Of a DNA stretch of 64,000 bases, positions 11,024 through 17,498 are shown one piece after another. The stretch is from contig NZ_VSEY01000027.1 of NCBI RefSeq assembly GCF_008086045.1, positions 62,001 to 126,000 on the forward strand. Direction: 5' to 3'. The notes beneath the pieces were generated by a model. That model was not told the DNA's origin, ran no database searches, and saw nothing but the letters and a program-made list of their open reading frames with translations. Each line of letters opens with the position of its first letter. The stretch's first letter is position 1. The DNA is from Nonomuraea sp. PA05. GTDB taxonomy: Bacteria; Actinomycetota; Actinomycetes; Streptosporangiales; Streptosporangiaceae. A program made the translations under genes and the position numbers.

Positions 11024-12036
11024 ACCCGACCCTGTCAGAGCTGGAAGCCAAGGCCAGGCGGCCCGCCGCCGCGTTCGGCGGCGACGCGCACATCGTGTGC
11101 GACAACCTCGTGCGCATCTACAAGACCGAGGGCGTCGAGGTCGTCGCGCTGCAGGGCCTGGACCTGGTGATCGACAAGGGTGAGCTGGTGGCCATCGTCG
11201 GGGCGTCAGGGTCCGGCAAGTCGACGCTGCTCAACGTGCTGTCCGGGCTGGACGTGCCGACGGCCGGGGTGGCCAGGGTCGCCGGGATGGACCTGCTGTC
11301 CATGAGCGCCAAGGACCGGCTGCGGTACCGGCGGTCGGTGGTGGGGTTCATCTGGCAGCAGACGGCGCGGAACCTGCTGCCGTACCTGACGGCGCGGGAG
11401 AACGTCGAGCTGCCGATGAAACTGGCGGGCACCTCGCGCCGGAGCCAGGCAGGCTCCTCACGCGGGAGCCAGGCAGGCTTGTCGCGCGGGGACCGGGCAG
11501 GTTTGTCGCGCAGGGGCCAGGCAGGCTTGTCGCGCGGGGAACGGGCGCTGGAGCTGCTGGAGTTGCTCGGCGTCGCCTCCTGCGCCCATCGCAGGACGCC
11601 CGAGATGTCCGGCGGCGAGCAGCAGCGCGTGGCCATCGCCGTCGCCCTCGCCAACTCCCCGCAGCTCATCCTGGCCGACGAGCCGACCGGCGAGCTCGAC
11701 AGCGAGACGTCCGAGCAGGTCTTCGACGCGCTGCGCAAGGCCAACAGGGAGCTGGGCGTCACCGTCGTCATCGTCACGCACGACCCGCTCGTGTCGGAGC
11801 AGGTGGACCGGACCGTCGGCATCCGCGACGGACGCACCAGCAGCGAGACGCTGCGCCGTGAGGGCGCCGAGGGGCAGATCATCGCCGAGGAGTACGCCGT
11901 GCTCGACCGGGTCGGCCGCCTGCAGCTCCCCCGCGACTTCATGAACGCCCTCGACATGGAACGCCGGGTGCGGCTCGAACTCGAATCCGACCACATCGGC
12001 GTGTGGCCCGCCCGAGAGGAACCCTCGAATGACTGA
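11020..12036 (+). CDS. ABC transporter ATP-binding protein with an in-frame repeat insertion
   Basis: A 338-residue MacB/LolD-type ATPase. Walker A 'GASGSGKST' at residues 61-69, Q-loop 'WQQ' at 112-114, signature 'SGGEQ' at 197-201, Walker B 'LILADE' at 216-221, H-loop His254. It is longer than the usual 220-240 residues for two reasons. First, residues about 139-178 in the helical subdomain, between Q-loop and signature, are a run of Ser-Arg-Gly-x-x-Ala-Gly-Leu repeats. Second, there is an extra C-terminal tail of about 60 residues. All catalytic motifs are intact, so it is probably functional. It overlaps the second permease by 4 bases and the next ATPase by 8 bases. Confidence 0.92.
   Translation: MNPTLSELEAKARRPAAAFGGDAHIVCDNLVRIYKTEGVEVVALQGLDLVIDKGELVAIVGASGSGKSTLLNVLSGLDVPTAGVARVAGMDLLSMSAKDRLRYRRSVVGFIWQQTARNLLPYLTARENVELPMKLAGTSRRSQAGSSRGSQAGLSRGDRAGLSRRGQAGLSRGERALELLELLGVASCAHRRTPEMSGGEQQRVAIAVALANSPQLILADEPTGELDSETSEQVFDALRKANRELGVTVVIVTHDPLVSEQVDRTVGIRDGRTSSETLRREGAEGQIIAEEYAVLDRVGRLQLPRDFMNALDMERRVRLELESDHIGVWPAREEPSND
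11434..11553 (+). repeat. 24-bp tandem repeat x5 inside ABC ATPase gene
   Basis: Units at 11434, 11458, 11482, 11506 and a degenerate fifth at 11530. Each 24 bp encodes 8 residues of the type Ser-Arg-Gly-x-x-Ala-Gly-Leu. The period is a multiple of three, so the reading frame is preserved. Confidence 0.92.
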
Positions 12037-12721
12037 CTCGCCGCTGGTCATCGTGGAGGGCCTGCGCAAGGTCTACCGGACGGGGCCGAAGGAGGTCGTC
12101 GCCCTGCGGGACGTGTCCTTCTCCGTGCTGCCCGGTGAACTCGTCGCGATCCGCGGCCGGTCCGGCTCCGGGAAGACGACTCTGCTCAACCAGATCGGCG
12201 GCCTGGACAAACCGGACGCCGGGCGGGTGGTGGTGGACGGGCGCGAGATCACGTCCATGTCCGAGGACGAGCTGCTCGCCGTGCGCAGGGACGTCGTCGG
12301 GTTCGTGTTCCAGTCGTTCGGGCTCATCCCCGTGCTGTCGGCGGCCGAGAACGTGGGCGTCCCCATGCGGCTGCTGCGCACGCCTGTCGAGGAGCGCGAC
12401 GCGCGGGTGCGGATGCTGCTCGCTCTCGTGGGGCTGGAGCAGCACGTCAACCAGCGGCCGTACGAGTTGTCCGGGGGGCAGCGGCAGCGGGTGGCGATCG
12501 CCAGGTCGCTGGCCAACCGGCCTCGGTTGCTGGTGGCGGATGAGCCTACGGGGCAGCTCGATTCGCAGACGGGGCGGCAGATCATGGAGTTGCTGCGGGC
12601 GGTCGTGCGGAGTGAGGGGGTCACGGCGCTGGTGGCCACGCACGATCCGAGCCTGATCACGCTGGCGGATCGGGTGCTGGAGATCAGCGATGGGGTGGTG
12701 CGGGAGGGGGCGCGCGCCTGA
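12029..12721 (+). CDS. ABC transporter ATP-binding protein (MacB/LolD type)
   Basis: A 230-residue ATPase of standard length for the type VII family. Walker A 'GRSGSGKTT' near residue 43, Q-loop 'VFQSFGL', signature 'LSGGQRQRVAIARSLA', Walker B 'LLVADEPTGQLD', and H-loop 'VATHD'. It starts 8 bases inside the end of the preceding ATPase gene (ATGACTGA), which implies coupled translation and a fixed ratio of the two. With two different ATPases and two different permeases the exporter may be a heterotetramer, or two parallel transporters from one operon. It is the last gene of the operon; tandem repeats follow. Confidence 0.93.
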   Translation: MTDSPLVIVEGLRKVYRTGPKEVVALRDVSFSVLPGELVAIRGRSGSGKTTLLNQIGGLDKPDAGRVVVDGREITSMSEDELLAVRRDVVGFVFQSFGLIPVLSAAENVGVPMRLLRTPVEERDARVRMLLALVGLEQHVNQRPYELSGGQRQRVAIARSLANRPRLLVADEPTGQLDSQTGRQIMELLRAVVRSEGVTALVATHDPSLITLADRVLEISDGVVREGARA

Positions 12722-12724
12722 GGG

Positions 12725-12819
12725 CGGCGTACGGCACGACCGGCGTACGGCACGACCGGCGCGCGGCGCGACCGGCGTACGGCGCGACCGGCGTGCGGCG
12801 CGACCGGCGTGCGGCGCGT
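12725..12819. repeat. 16-bp tandem repeat x6
   Basis: Six units of 16 bp (12725, 12741, 12757, 12773, 12789 and a 14-15 base remnant at 12805), consensus CGGCGTACGGCRCGAC. It sits directly after the stop of the ATPase gene. Confidence 0.93.
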
Positions 12820-12862
12820 TCCCGCCGCGCGGTTCGGGGCCTCGCTGCGTGATCTGCTCGGG

Positions 12863-12957
12863 CTGGACCCGTTCGCTCAGGTTGGACGCGTTCGCTCAGG
12901 CTGGACCCGTTCGCTCACGCTGGACCCGTTCGCTCACGCTAGACCCGTTCCTCGACG
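12863..12957. repeat. 19-bp tandem repeat x5
   Basis: Five units of exactly 19 bp (12863, 12882, 12901, 12920, 12939), consensus CTGGACCCGTTCGCTCASG; the last is degenerate. Its sequence is unrelated to the 16-bp array just before it. Confidence 0.93.
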
Positions 12958-13056
12958 GCGCGATCACCGCCGGTCCATGAGTACTTGCACAGGCCCGACC
13001 CCAGCAGCGTCCTGCGCGACCACCACCAGAGCGCCGGCCACCGACCCCAAGCCCGG

Positions 13057-14352
13057 TCACCGATCACGGGGCCGCCAGGCGATCGCGACAAGATTGGCGG
13101 CGGCGACCAGCACACCGCCCACCACCGCCAGCGCCGCCGCCCCGGTCACCCCTGCCAGCGGCGCGGCCACCGCCAGCCCGAACGGCCGCGACGCGAACGA
13201 GATCAGCTGATCGAACGACCGCACCCGCCCCAGCGCCCTTTCCGGAACCTCCTCCGCCACCACCGTCTCCCACAACGGGCTGAGCAGCCCCAACCCGAAC
13301 ATCGCCACGAAGTACGCCCCCGCGAGCACCGGGAGCGGCGCCGGAGCGGCCAGGGCCAGCATGGGCAACAGGTAGGCCGCCGCCCCCACCTGCACCATGA
13401 CCAGCGGCCGCCGGACCGGCAGCCGGGGAGCGGCGAACACGCCCAGCACCATCCCCACGGTCCCGCTCTGCACGATCACCATCCAGCCCGTCTCGCCGCC
13501 CAGCTGGTGCACGACGGTCACGGGCCCGAGCGTAAGGAACAATCCGGCTACGAAATGCCACACACCGTGACCGAGGACACAGGCCAGGAACCAGGGACGC
13601 TTCCTGACCTCTCGCCACCCATGCACAAGATCGTCCCTGAACGACGCTCGGCCAGGGCCAGGCCGCAACCGAACCGCCAGAACCTTGCGATCGCGACTCT
13701 GGGCGCGTCCTCCTGCCGAACCACCCGGCACCGGCTCCACACCACCGCCGGACGTTCGTCTTCCGCCAGGGGACGCCGAGGCCGCGACCAACGACCGAGT
13801 ACCGGCCGCCGATCGGATCCCGCCGAGGGTCAGCGCCGAGCAGGCGAACAACACCGCCGTAAGCGCCGCCGCCCACCCCGGCCCGGCCGCCACGGTGACC
13901 GTCCCGACCAGCGCCGGAGCCGCCACACCGGACAGGCTCGTCACCACGCCGATCCGTGCGTTCATCCGCAGCCTGTCCGCCCCCGGCACCACCGCGATCA
14001 CCAGCCTGGGCACGGCCGGGCTGCCGAATGCGATGGCCGCTCCCGCCAGCGCGGACAGCAAGGCCAGGTCGACCAGCCGGTACAACCCGAGCAGCAGTTC
14101 CGCGGCGATGGCTGCCTGCGACAGACAACGGACCAGGTCGGCGGCCAGCGCGAGCCGTTCCGGCCTGACCCGATCAGCCACCACCCCGCCCACAGGCAGC
14201 AGCACCAGCAAGGGCACCAACTCACTCGCCAGCACGATCCCCAGCGCCTCGCCGCCATCGCCGACGCGCAACACCGCCAGGGTGATCGTCGTCGGAATGA
14301 GCGCCGTCGCCAGGGCGGACAGGCAACGCCCGATCAAGAGCCGAGATGTCAT
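13057..14352 (-). CDS. MFS efflux transporter
   Basis: A 431-residue integral membrane protein of about twelve helices. 'GGVVADRVRPERL' near residues 54-66 is a clear version of the MFS loop 2-3 motif (GxLaDRxGrrr). The protein resembles the DHA3/macrolide-efflux group of proton-driven drug exporters. The central loop at about residues 205-240 is long and basic. It is divergent from a MarR gene with a 50-70 bp shared region, the classic arrangement of a drug pump and its repressor. A plausible promoter reads into it (TTGACG then ATATCG, 17-18 bp apart, on the minus strand), ending so close to the ATG that the mRNA may be leaderless. Substrate unknown. Confidence 0.88.
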   Translation of the reverse strand: MTSRLLIGRCLSALATALIPTTITLAVLRVGDGGEALGIVLASELVPLLVLLPVGGVVADRVRPERLALAADLVRCLSQAAIAAELLLGLYRLVDLALLSALAGAAIAFGSPAVPRLVIAVVPGADRLRMNARIGVVTSLSGVAAPALVGTVTVAAGPGWAAALTAVLFACSALTLGGIRSAAGTRSLVAASASPGGRRTSGGGVEPVPGGSAGGRAQSRDRKVLAVRLRPGPGRASFRDDLVHGWREVRKRPWFLACVLGHGVWHFVAGLFLTLGPVTVVHQLGGETGWMVIVQSGTVGMVLGVFAAPRLPVRRPLVMVQVGAAAYLLPMLALAAPAPLPVLAGAYFVAMFGLGLLSPLWETVVAEEVPERALGRVRSFDQLISFASRPFGLAVAAPLAGVTGAAALAVVGGVLVAAANLVAIAWRPRDR

Positions 14353-14366
14353 GGCCGGGACGATAT

Positions 14367-14403
14367 TTCGCCAGCGAATGTTTCGTCAACAAAATACTCG
14401 CTG
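14367..14403. promoter_or_regulatory. Shared MFS/marR promoter-operator region
   Basis: The short region between the divergent genes holds several symmetric elements: a perfect inverted repeat TTCGC-CA-GCGAA (14367-14378), an imperfect one TTTCGTCAACAAAA (14381-14394), and CAGCGA (14372-14377) facing TCGCTG (14398-14403). Such dyads between a MarR gene and its target are typical operators. Which one is bound cannot be told from sequence. Confidence 0.6.
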
Positions 14404-14419
14404 ACGTATGATCCCTGCC

Positions 14420-14905
14420 ATGGAGGACTCAGTCGATCGCCACCTGGCCCGCTGGCGCGGCAAAGCGCCCTTCGACGAGCGGGTGGAGGCGATCGTGACG
14501 CGCATGCAGTCCCTCGTGAAACACCTGTCCCACACCAAGGAAGCGGCCTTGTCGGAGGTGGGGATGCAGGACTACGAGTTCGAGACGCTGCACCGCCTGG
14601 TCGCCCGCGGCGGCTCGGCGACGCCGTCCGAACTGGCCGCCGACCTGCTGCTCTCACCCGCGGGGATGACCGGCCGGCTGGACACTCTCGAACGCGCGGG
14701 GCTGGTGCGCCGCGTACGCAGCGCCGAGGACCGGCGACGGGTGGACGTGGAGCTCAGCGCCAAGGGCAAGGAACTGTGGACGGAGGCGATGACGGTCCGC
14801 GCCGAGGTGGAGGCGGCCATGGTCAGCGCTCTGGCGCCGGCGGAGCAAGCCGTACTGGACACCCTGCTCAAGCAACTCCTCCTGAACGCGGAAACCACCC
14901 GCTAG
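14420..14905 (+). CDS. MarR-family transcriptional regulator
   Basis: A winged-helix regulator of about 161 residues. The HTH and wing are around residues 55-105 ('TPSEL..DLLLSPAGMTGRLDTLERAGLV', then 'SAEDRRRVDVEL'), flanked by the N- and C-terminal helices of the MarR dimer interface. MarR proteins usually repress a neighbouring gene until a small phenolic or drug ligand binds, and the divergent MFS pump is the obvious target. Two in-frame ATGs exist. I prefer 14420 because the bases over the first ATG (TATGAT, 14407-14412) form a consensus -10 box, which would place transcription start at or next to the second ATG, giving leaderless mRNA. The alternative start at 14408 adds four residues. 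Confidence 0.85.
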   Translation: MEDSVDRHLARWRGKAPFDERVEAIVTRMQSLVKHLSHTKEAALSEVGMQDYEFETLHRLVARGGSATPSELAADLLLSPAGMTGRLDTLERAGLVRRVRSAEDRRRVDVELSAKGKELWTEAMTVRAEVEAAMVSALAPAEQAVLDTLLKQLLLNAETTR

Positions 14906-14948
14906 CGCCCTCCGCACACGCCCACCCCACATCCAGGCCCACCCCACG

Positions 14949-15040
14949 GCCCGTGCCAGGCCCGCCGTCACGCCCGTGCCAGGCCCGCCTCTTGGCCGCC
15001 CCTACGCCCGTACCAGGCTCACCTCTTGGCCACCCTCACG
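14949..15040. repeat. Imperfect approx. 34-bp repeats after marR
   Basis: Three degenerate copies beginning CCCGTRCCAGGC occur between the marR stop and the end of holA. The last two are 34 bp long and share CTCTTGGCC. No ORF is evident in this 167-bp gap. Confidence 0.6.
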
Positions 15041-15072
15041 CCAGGATCACATGTGCGATGGAAAGGCGCGCC

Positions 15073-16044
15073 CTACCGCCCGGTACGGCTGGCCACGATG
15101 ACCTGCACCGTGTGCTCAAGCGCGTAAGCCGGGTCCGCTCCCCCGCCCTTGACCTGCTCATCCGCACTGGCCACAGCCTGGATCGCCCGCGACAACCCTT
15201 CCGGCCCCCACCCGTTGAGCTGCCGCTTCACCCGATCCACCTTCCACGGCGGCATGCCCACATGGCTGGCCAGTTGCCCACCCCGCAAATTACGAGGCGC
15301 ACTGCCGACCTTGGCGAGCGACCGCAACCCACCGGCCAGCGCACTCACCAGCAACACGGGCGCGACCCCGGTGCCGAGCGCCCACCGCAGCTGCTCCAGC
15401 GCCTCCGCCAGCCGCCCCTCCACGGCCGAGTCAGCGACGTTGAACCCGGTGACCTCCGCCCGCCCCTTGTGATACCGAGCCACCGCGGCTGCGCCGATCG
15501 TCTTGTCCTCGGTGTCGAAGGCCAATTGGCTGCAGGCGGCGGCCAGCTCCCGCAGATCGTTCCCCACCGCGTCGAGCAACGCCTGCGCCGCGTCGCCGGC
15601 GACGTTCCGCCCGGCCCGCTTGAACTCTCCCTTGATGAACTCCAGCCGCTCCCCCGCCTTGGTGACCTTGTTGACCGTGATCACCTTGGCGCCGGCCTTC
15701 TTCACCCCATCGACCAGCGCCTTGCCTTTGACCCCGCCCGGATGCGACAGGACCATCACGGTGTCTTCCGAAGGGTGCTTGGTGTAAGCGACGATCTCGG
15801 CGATGACCTCTTTCGCCAGATCCTGAGCGGACCTGATCACCACCACCGAGCGATCCCCGAACAGCGAGGGCGAGGTCAGCTGCGTCAGCTCACCAGTGGT
15901 GACCTTGCCGCCGAGCAGGTCATGCACCTCAGCGCCGGAGCCGGCCGCCCGCGCCGCCGCGACGATGCCGCTCACCGCCCGCTCAGCCAGCAACTCCTCG
16001 TCGCCGACAACCAAGGTCACAGGTGCTGGATCGGTTCCCGCCAT
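15073..16044 (-). CDS. holA: DNA polymerase III subunit delta
   Basis: A 323-residue clamp-loader subunit, the wrench that opens the beta sliding clamp. It begins 'MAGTDPAPVTLVVGDEELLAERAV', the usual HolA start with a P-loop-like fold lacking Walker residues. It contains 'SLFGDRSVVVIRSAQDL' and the C-terminal helical domain ('HVGMPPWKVDRVKRQLNGW'). I choose the ATG at 16044; an ATG at 16056 is also possible. The frame stays open upstream to 16317, but that part encodes the 13-bp tandem array and is surely not protein. Together with comEC and comEA on the same strand it forms the conserved actinobacterial comEA-comEC-holA string, here interrupted by about 1.4 kb of repeats and a decayed gene. 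Confidence 0.93.
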   Translation of the reverse strand: MAGTDPAPVTLVVGDEELLAERAVSGIVAAARAAGSGAEVHDLLGGKVTTGELTQLTSPSLFGDRSVVVIRSAQDLAKEVIAEIVAYTKHPSEDTVMVLSHPGGVKGKALVDGVKKAGAKVITVNKVTKAGERLEFIKGEFKRAGRNVAGDAAQALLDAVGNDLRELAAACSQLAFDTEDKTIGAAAVARYHKGRAEVTGFNVADSAVEGRLAEALEQLRWALGTGVAPVLLVSALAGGLRSLAKVGSAPRNLRGGQLASHVGMPPWKVDRVKRQLNGWGPEGLSRAIQAVASADEQVKGGGADPAYALEHTVQVIVASRTGR

Positions 16045-16449
16045 GTCAGGCAGCATGCCATGCGCCGCCGACAACCCGGTACTCGATGCCCTCTTCTCCT
16101 GGAACTGCCGCGACTGCGAACGACGAACGGCGCCATTGCAACGTGCACCACGGACCTCCGCGCTGGACTTGCGCACCGGACCCGCGCACCGGACTTCCGT
16201 GCTGGACCTCCGTGCTGGACCTCCGTGCTGGACCTCCGCGCTGGACCTCCGCGCTGGACCTCCGCGCTGGACTTGCGCACCGGACCCGCGCACCGGACTT
16301 CCGTGCTGGACCTCCACACGTGGCTCCCCTCACGTCGTCCCGTCACGCTGGACCTTCTCCCCCGACCCTCCTCACTCTGATCCGGCACGAACTTCGATCG
16401 GCGTCGAGCATCGAACAGGCAGCACCAGCACCATCGAAAACGGGGCACC
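16045..16449. other. Intergenic region dominated by a minisatellite
   Basis: These 405 bp between the divergent holA and the decayed lipoprotein gene contain the 13-bp array (16152-16320) and otherwise no supportable gene. Several long frames run through the array on both strands, but they only translate the repeat. The holA promoter should lie in 16045-16150; I could not identify it with confidence. Confidence 0.8.
16152..16320. repeat. 13-bp tandem repeat x13 with 104-bp higher-order period
   Basis: Thirteen head-to-tail 13-bp units beginning GGAC. Variants include GGACCTCCGYGCT, GGACTTGCGCACC, GGACCCGCGCACC and GGACTTCCGTGCT. The variant order at 16152-16216 recurs at 16256-16320, i.e. 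104 bp (8 units) later, apart from a degenerate last unit. Block duplication of several units has therefore occurred as well as single-unit slippage. Confidence 0.93.
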
Positions 16450-17460
16450 ATGCGTGCGCTGCGCATGATCGTAACGTCGGCCACCGCACTTGCGGCCGTC
16501 GGCTGTTCCGCACAGTCCGCATCGCCGCCGCAGCCCACCACCGCACACCCCGCCCCGCCGCAGCAGCCCACCACCACACACCCCGCGCCCGTGTCGGCCT
16601 CGCAGCCGTCAGTTGCGCCGCTGTCGGCCTCCCCGCCATCACCCTTTCCCCGGCCTACGGAGACCACCGCGGTCGAACTCCCGCCCCGTCCCGCGGCCCG
16701 CGCCCGGCCTGGCGAGCATCAGGTCCCCCAGCCCGAAGCACTGAGCACCAGCCGCATCCGTCTCGACGGCGATCGTCCGGTGCTGAGTGCCAGGCCGTCC
16801 GTTCTGGTCTGCGGCCCCGCAGGTGGCCAACGACGGCTATCACGTGCCTGCCTCCGGCCCCGCCAGAACCTACCGGCTGGCCCCGCGAGCCACAGTCGTC
16901 CTGATCGACATGAGCGACGGCCCCCGTCCCGTGAGCTACAGCGCCGACGCGTTCGTGGCGCTGCTGCGTGCCAAGCCCAGCGCGAGTCCGGAGGGTGGCG
17001 GGCTCGGCCCCTACTTCCGTACCTTCAGGACCGCCCTCGCCACTCCCGCCGACGGCGACGAGGTCGCTACGCTGGCCCAGCTCTACAAGCCATGACCGGT
17101 CGCTCAGCCCACCGAAAGACATCGCCTCCGCGCTGGAGTACGTCACGCCGTTCCGCGACGACGCCGGACGCGGGCGCTGGCTGTGCTACCCCACGCCCAT
17201 CGACCGGCGTCACCACCTGGAGCTGTTCGCCGCCGCCTACAGCGCGACCCATACCGGCGGCTTGATCGGCGCGGTCATCGACGTACGGCAGTACGGCAGT
17301 ACGGCAGTACGGCAGTACGGCATTCAGCAGGTGCGCCGTCTCGCTGACGCCGGCCACCAGTCCCAGGCTGGCTGGTCGCCGACGGCCATCTCGACGACCT
17401 CGGCCGAAGAGTGCTCTGGAGCCGGGCCAGTCGCCATCTGCTCGTACTGCCCAGTTCCTC
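16450..17460 (+). pseudogene. Decayed lipoprotein gene, frame-shifted
   Basis: Frame 1 from ATG 16450 encodes a good lipoprotein signal peptide (Met-Arg-Ala-Leu-Arg, hydrophobic run, Val-Gly-Cys at residues 17-19) and a Pro/Thr/Ser-rich linker. After about 16795 the codon bias and protein-like sequence continue in frame 2 ('YHVPASGPARTYRLAPRATV' to 'LAQLYKP', stop 17095). From about 17100 they continue in frame 3 ('DIASALEYVTPFRDD', 'WLCYPTPIDRRHHLELFAAA'), and after the 8-bp repeat array possibly in frame 2 again ('GWLVADGHLDDLGRR'). I read this as one secreted lipoprotein broken by at least two frameshifts. Two adjacent genes, or sequencing errors, are alternatives. No known domain recognised. 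Confidence 0.5.
17283..17322. repeat. 8-bp tandem repeat x5
   Basis: Five perfect copies of GTACGGCA (17283-17322) inside the decayed gene. An 8-bp unit shifts the frame at each gain or loss. Confidence 0.95.
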
Positions 17461-17498
17461 CGTGCGGTCCTTCTCTCGCAGGGTTCCCCACCCTCTGG

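Larger units (their letters stand above)
12722..13056. other. Gene-free gap filled by two tandem repeat arrays
   Basis: This 335-bp space lies between convergent genes (ABC ATPase and MFS). About 190 bp of it are two unrelated short tandem arrays, listed separately. I see no convincing ORF. No classic U-tract terminator is present, though the G/C-rich arrays could fold and help end transcription. Confidence 0.8.

Noticed and set aside
15073..16317. holA with a 91-residue N-terminal extension
   Set aside because: The extension translates the 13-bp minisatellite; the conserved start is at 16044.
16152..16320. CRISPR array
   Set aside because: The repeats are directly adjacent with no unique spacers, units are 13 bp, and no cas genes are present. 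The same holds for the other arrays.
12985..16380. A 1131-codon plus-strand frame across 13-16 kb
   Set aside because: It is antisense to the MFS gene and holA and overlaps marR. It is Arg/Pro/His-rich with no domain; an artefact of codon bias.
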